Below, piece by piece: positions 33,556 through 33,700 of a stretch of DNA of 33,700 bases. Origin of the DNA: Lactobacillaceae bacterium (GTDB lineage Bacteria > Bacillota > Bacilli > Lactobacillales > Lactobacillaceae); NCBI GenBank assembly GCA_031289615.1, contig JAITPD010000055.1:1-33700 (forward strand), read 5' to 3'. Numbering within the stretch: position 1 is the stretch's first letter; every line of letters begins with the position of its first letter. The position numbers and the translations under genes are program-made. The notes under the pieces were generated by a model. The model was not told the DNA's origin. It made no database searches and saw nothing but the letters and a program-made list of their open reading frames with translations.

Positions 33556-33700
33556 AATGTTGCTCTTTGATTAATCAGCTTCGCTAAAGATTCTTTACGT
33601 TCGGATGGCCCTGCACGAGTCACGTCGAATGGCAAAATAATTTGCCAATTTCACGGCGCTAAAGCACGCGTGGAAAGGTTCGCCTAGATTCGGCAAGGGC
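33556..33700 (+). repeat. element A, copy 7 (cut by the window end)
   Basis: Starts aatgttgctctttgattaat, continues with cagcttcgctaaagattctt and the two apical hairpins, and is cut in the right arm at gattcggcaagggc. Confidence 0.88.

Overview
The window reads as a chromosomal segment of a low-GC Gram-positive, obligately heterofermentative lactic acid bacterium, most likely of the Leuconostoc/Weissella lineage. The main reasons are a full-length phosphoketolase, a ZitRSQP-type zinc operon, LAB families such as DUF975, DUF1129 and DUF951, and codon and RBS style. All confidently called genes are on the minus strand, so transcription runs from high to low coordinates. The block rsmG-parA-parB-DUF951-ychF with a parS-like site upstream of rsmG matches the conserved neighbourhood of the replication origin, so the window probably lies near oriC.

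Layout from high to low coordinates: a multi-span, possibly GT-C-like membrane protein (33447-31963); an APC amino-acid permease (31290-30001); rsmG, parA, parB, DUF951 and ychF (29824-26019); a DUF1129 membrane protein followed by a VanRS-like two-component system and a DacA-like protein (25797-21973); an MFS transporter with a metallophosphoesterase (21480-19397); tRNA-Tyr and tRNA-Gln (19347-19186); a POT peptide transporter (18894-17446); DUF975 and an iron alcohol dehydrogenase (16835-14865); an OatA-like acyltransferase (about 14646-12793); the zinc operon zitR-SBP-ATPase-permease with a consensus promoter and two AdcR/ZitR boxes (12752-9852); an ABC-F ATPase (9631-8000); a MATE exporter (7530-6157); a GNAT protein, a newly read 47-aa membrane peptide and an M50-like protease (5867-3910); a GntR/HutC regulator (3816-3085); and phosphoketolase xpkA (2646-193).

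Most longer intergenic gaps carry a family of structured repeats that the genes do not explain. Element A (about 165-195 bp, seven copies plus one remnant) has imperfect terminal inverted repeats, a middle stem and two apical hairpins, giving a cloverleaf-like fold. Element B (about 180 bp, four copies) is a long palindrome that always sits next to A in the same relative orientation. In both, apical hairpins differ between copies by paired changes that keep base pairing. One B copy is split by a third palindromic element, C. These look like MITE-like or structured-RNA elements, and several lie in transcribed 3' regions before the visible terminator.

Other points of interest: the DacA-like protein under the VanRS-like system has lost all three catalytic motifs of S11 carboxypeptidases while keeping full length, signal peptide and C-terminal anchor; the GntR regulator and xpkA share an AAATTGGWCC-type palindrome, suggesting a local regulator of the central phosphoketolase; and the ABC-F protein has one composite ATP site with degenerate Walker A, Walker B glutamate and signature.
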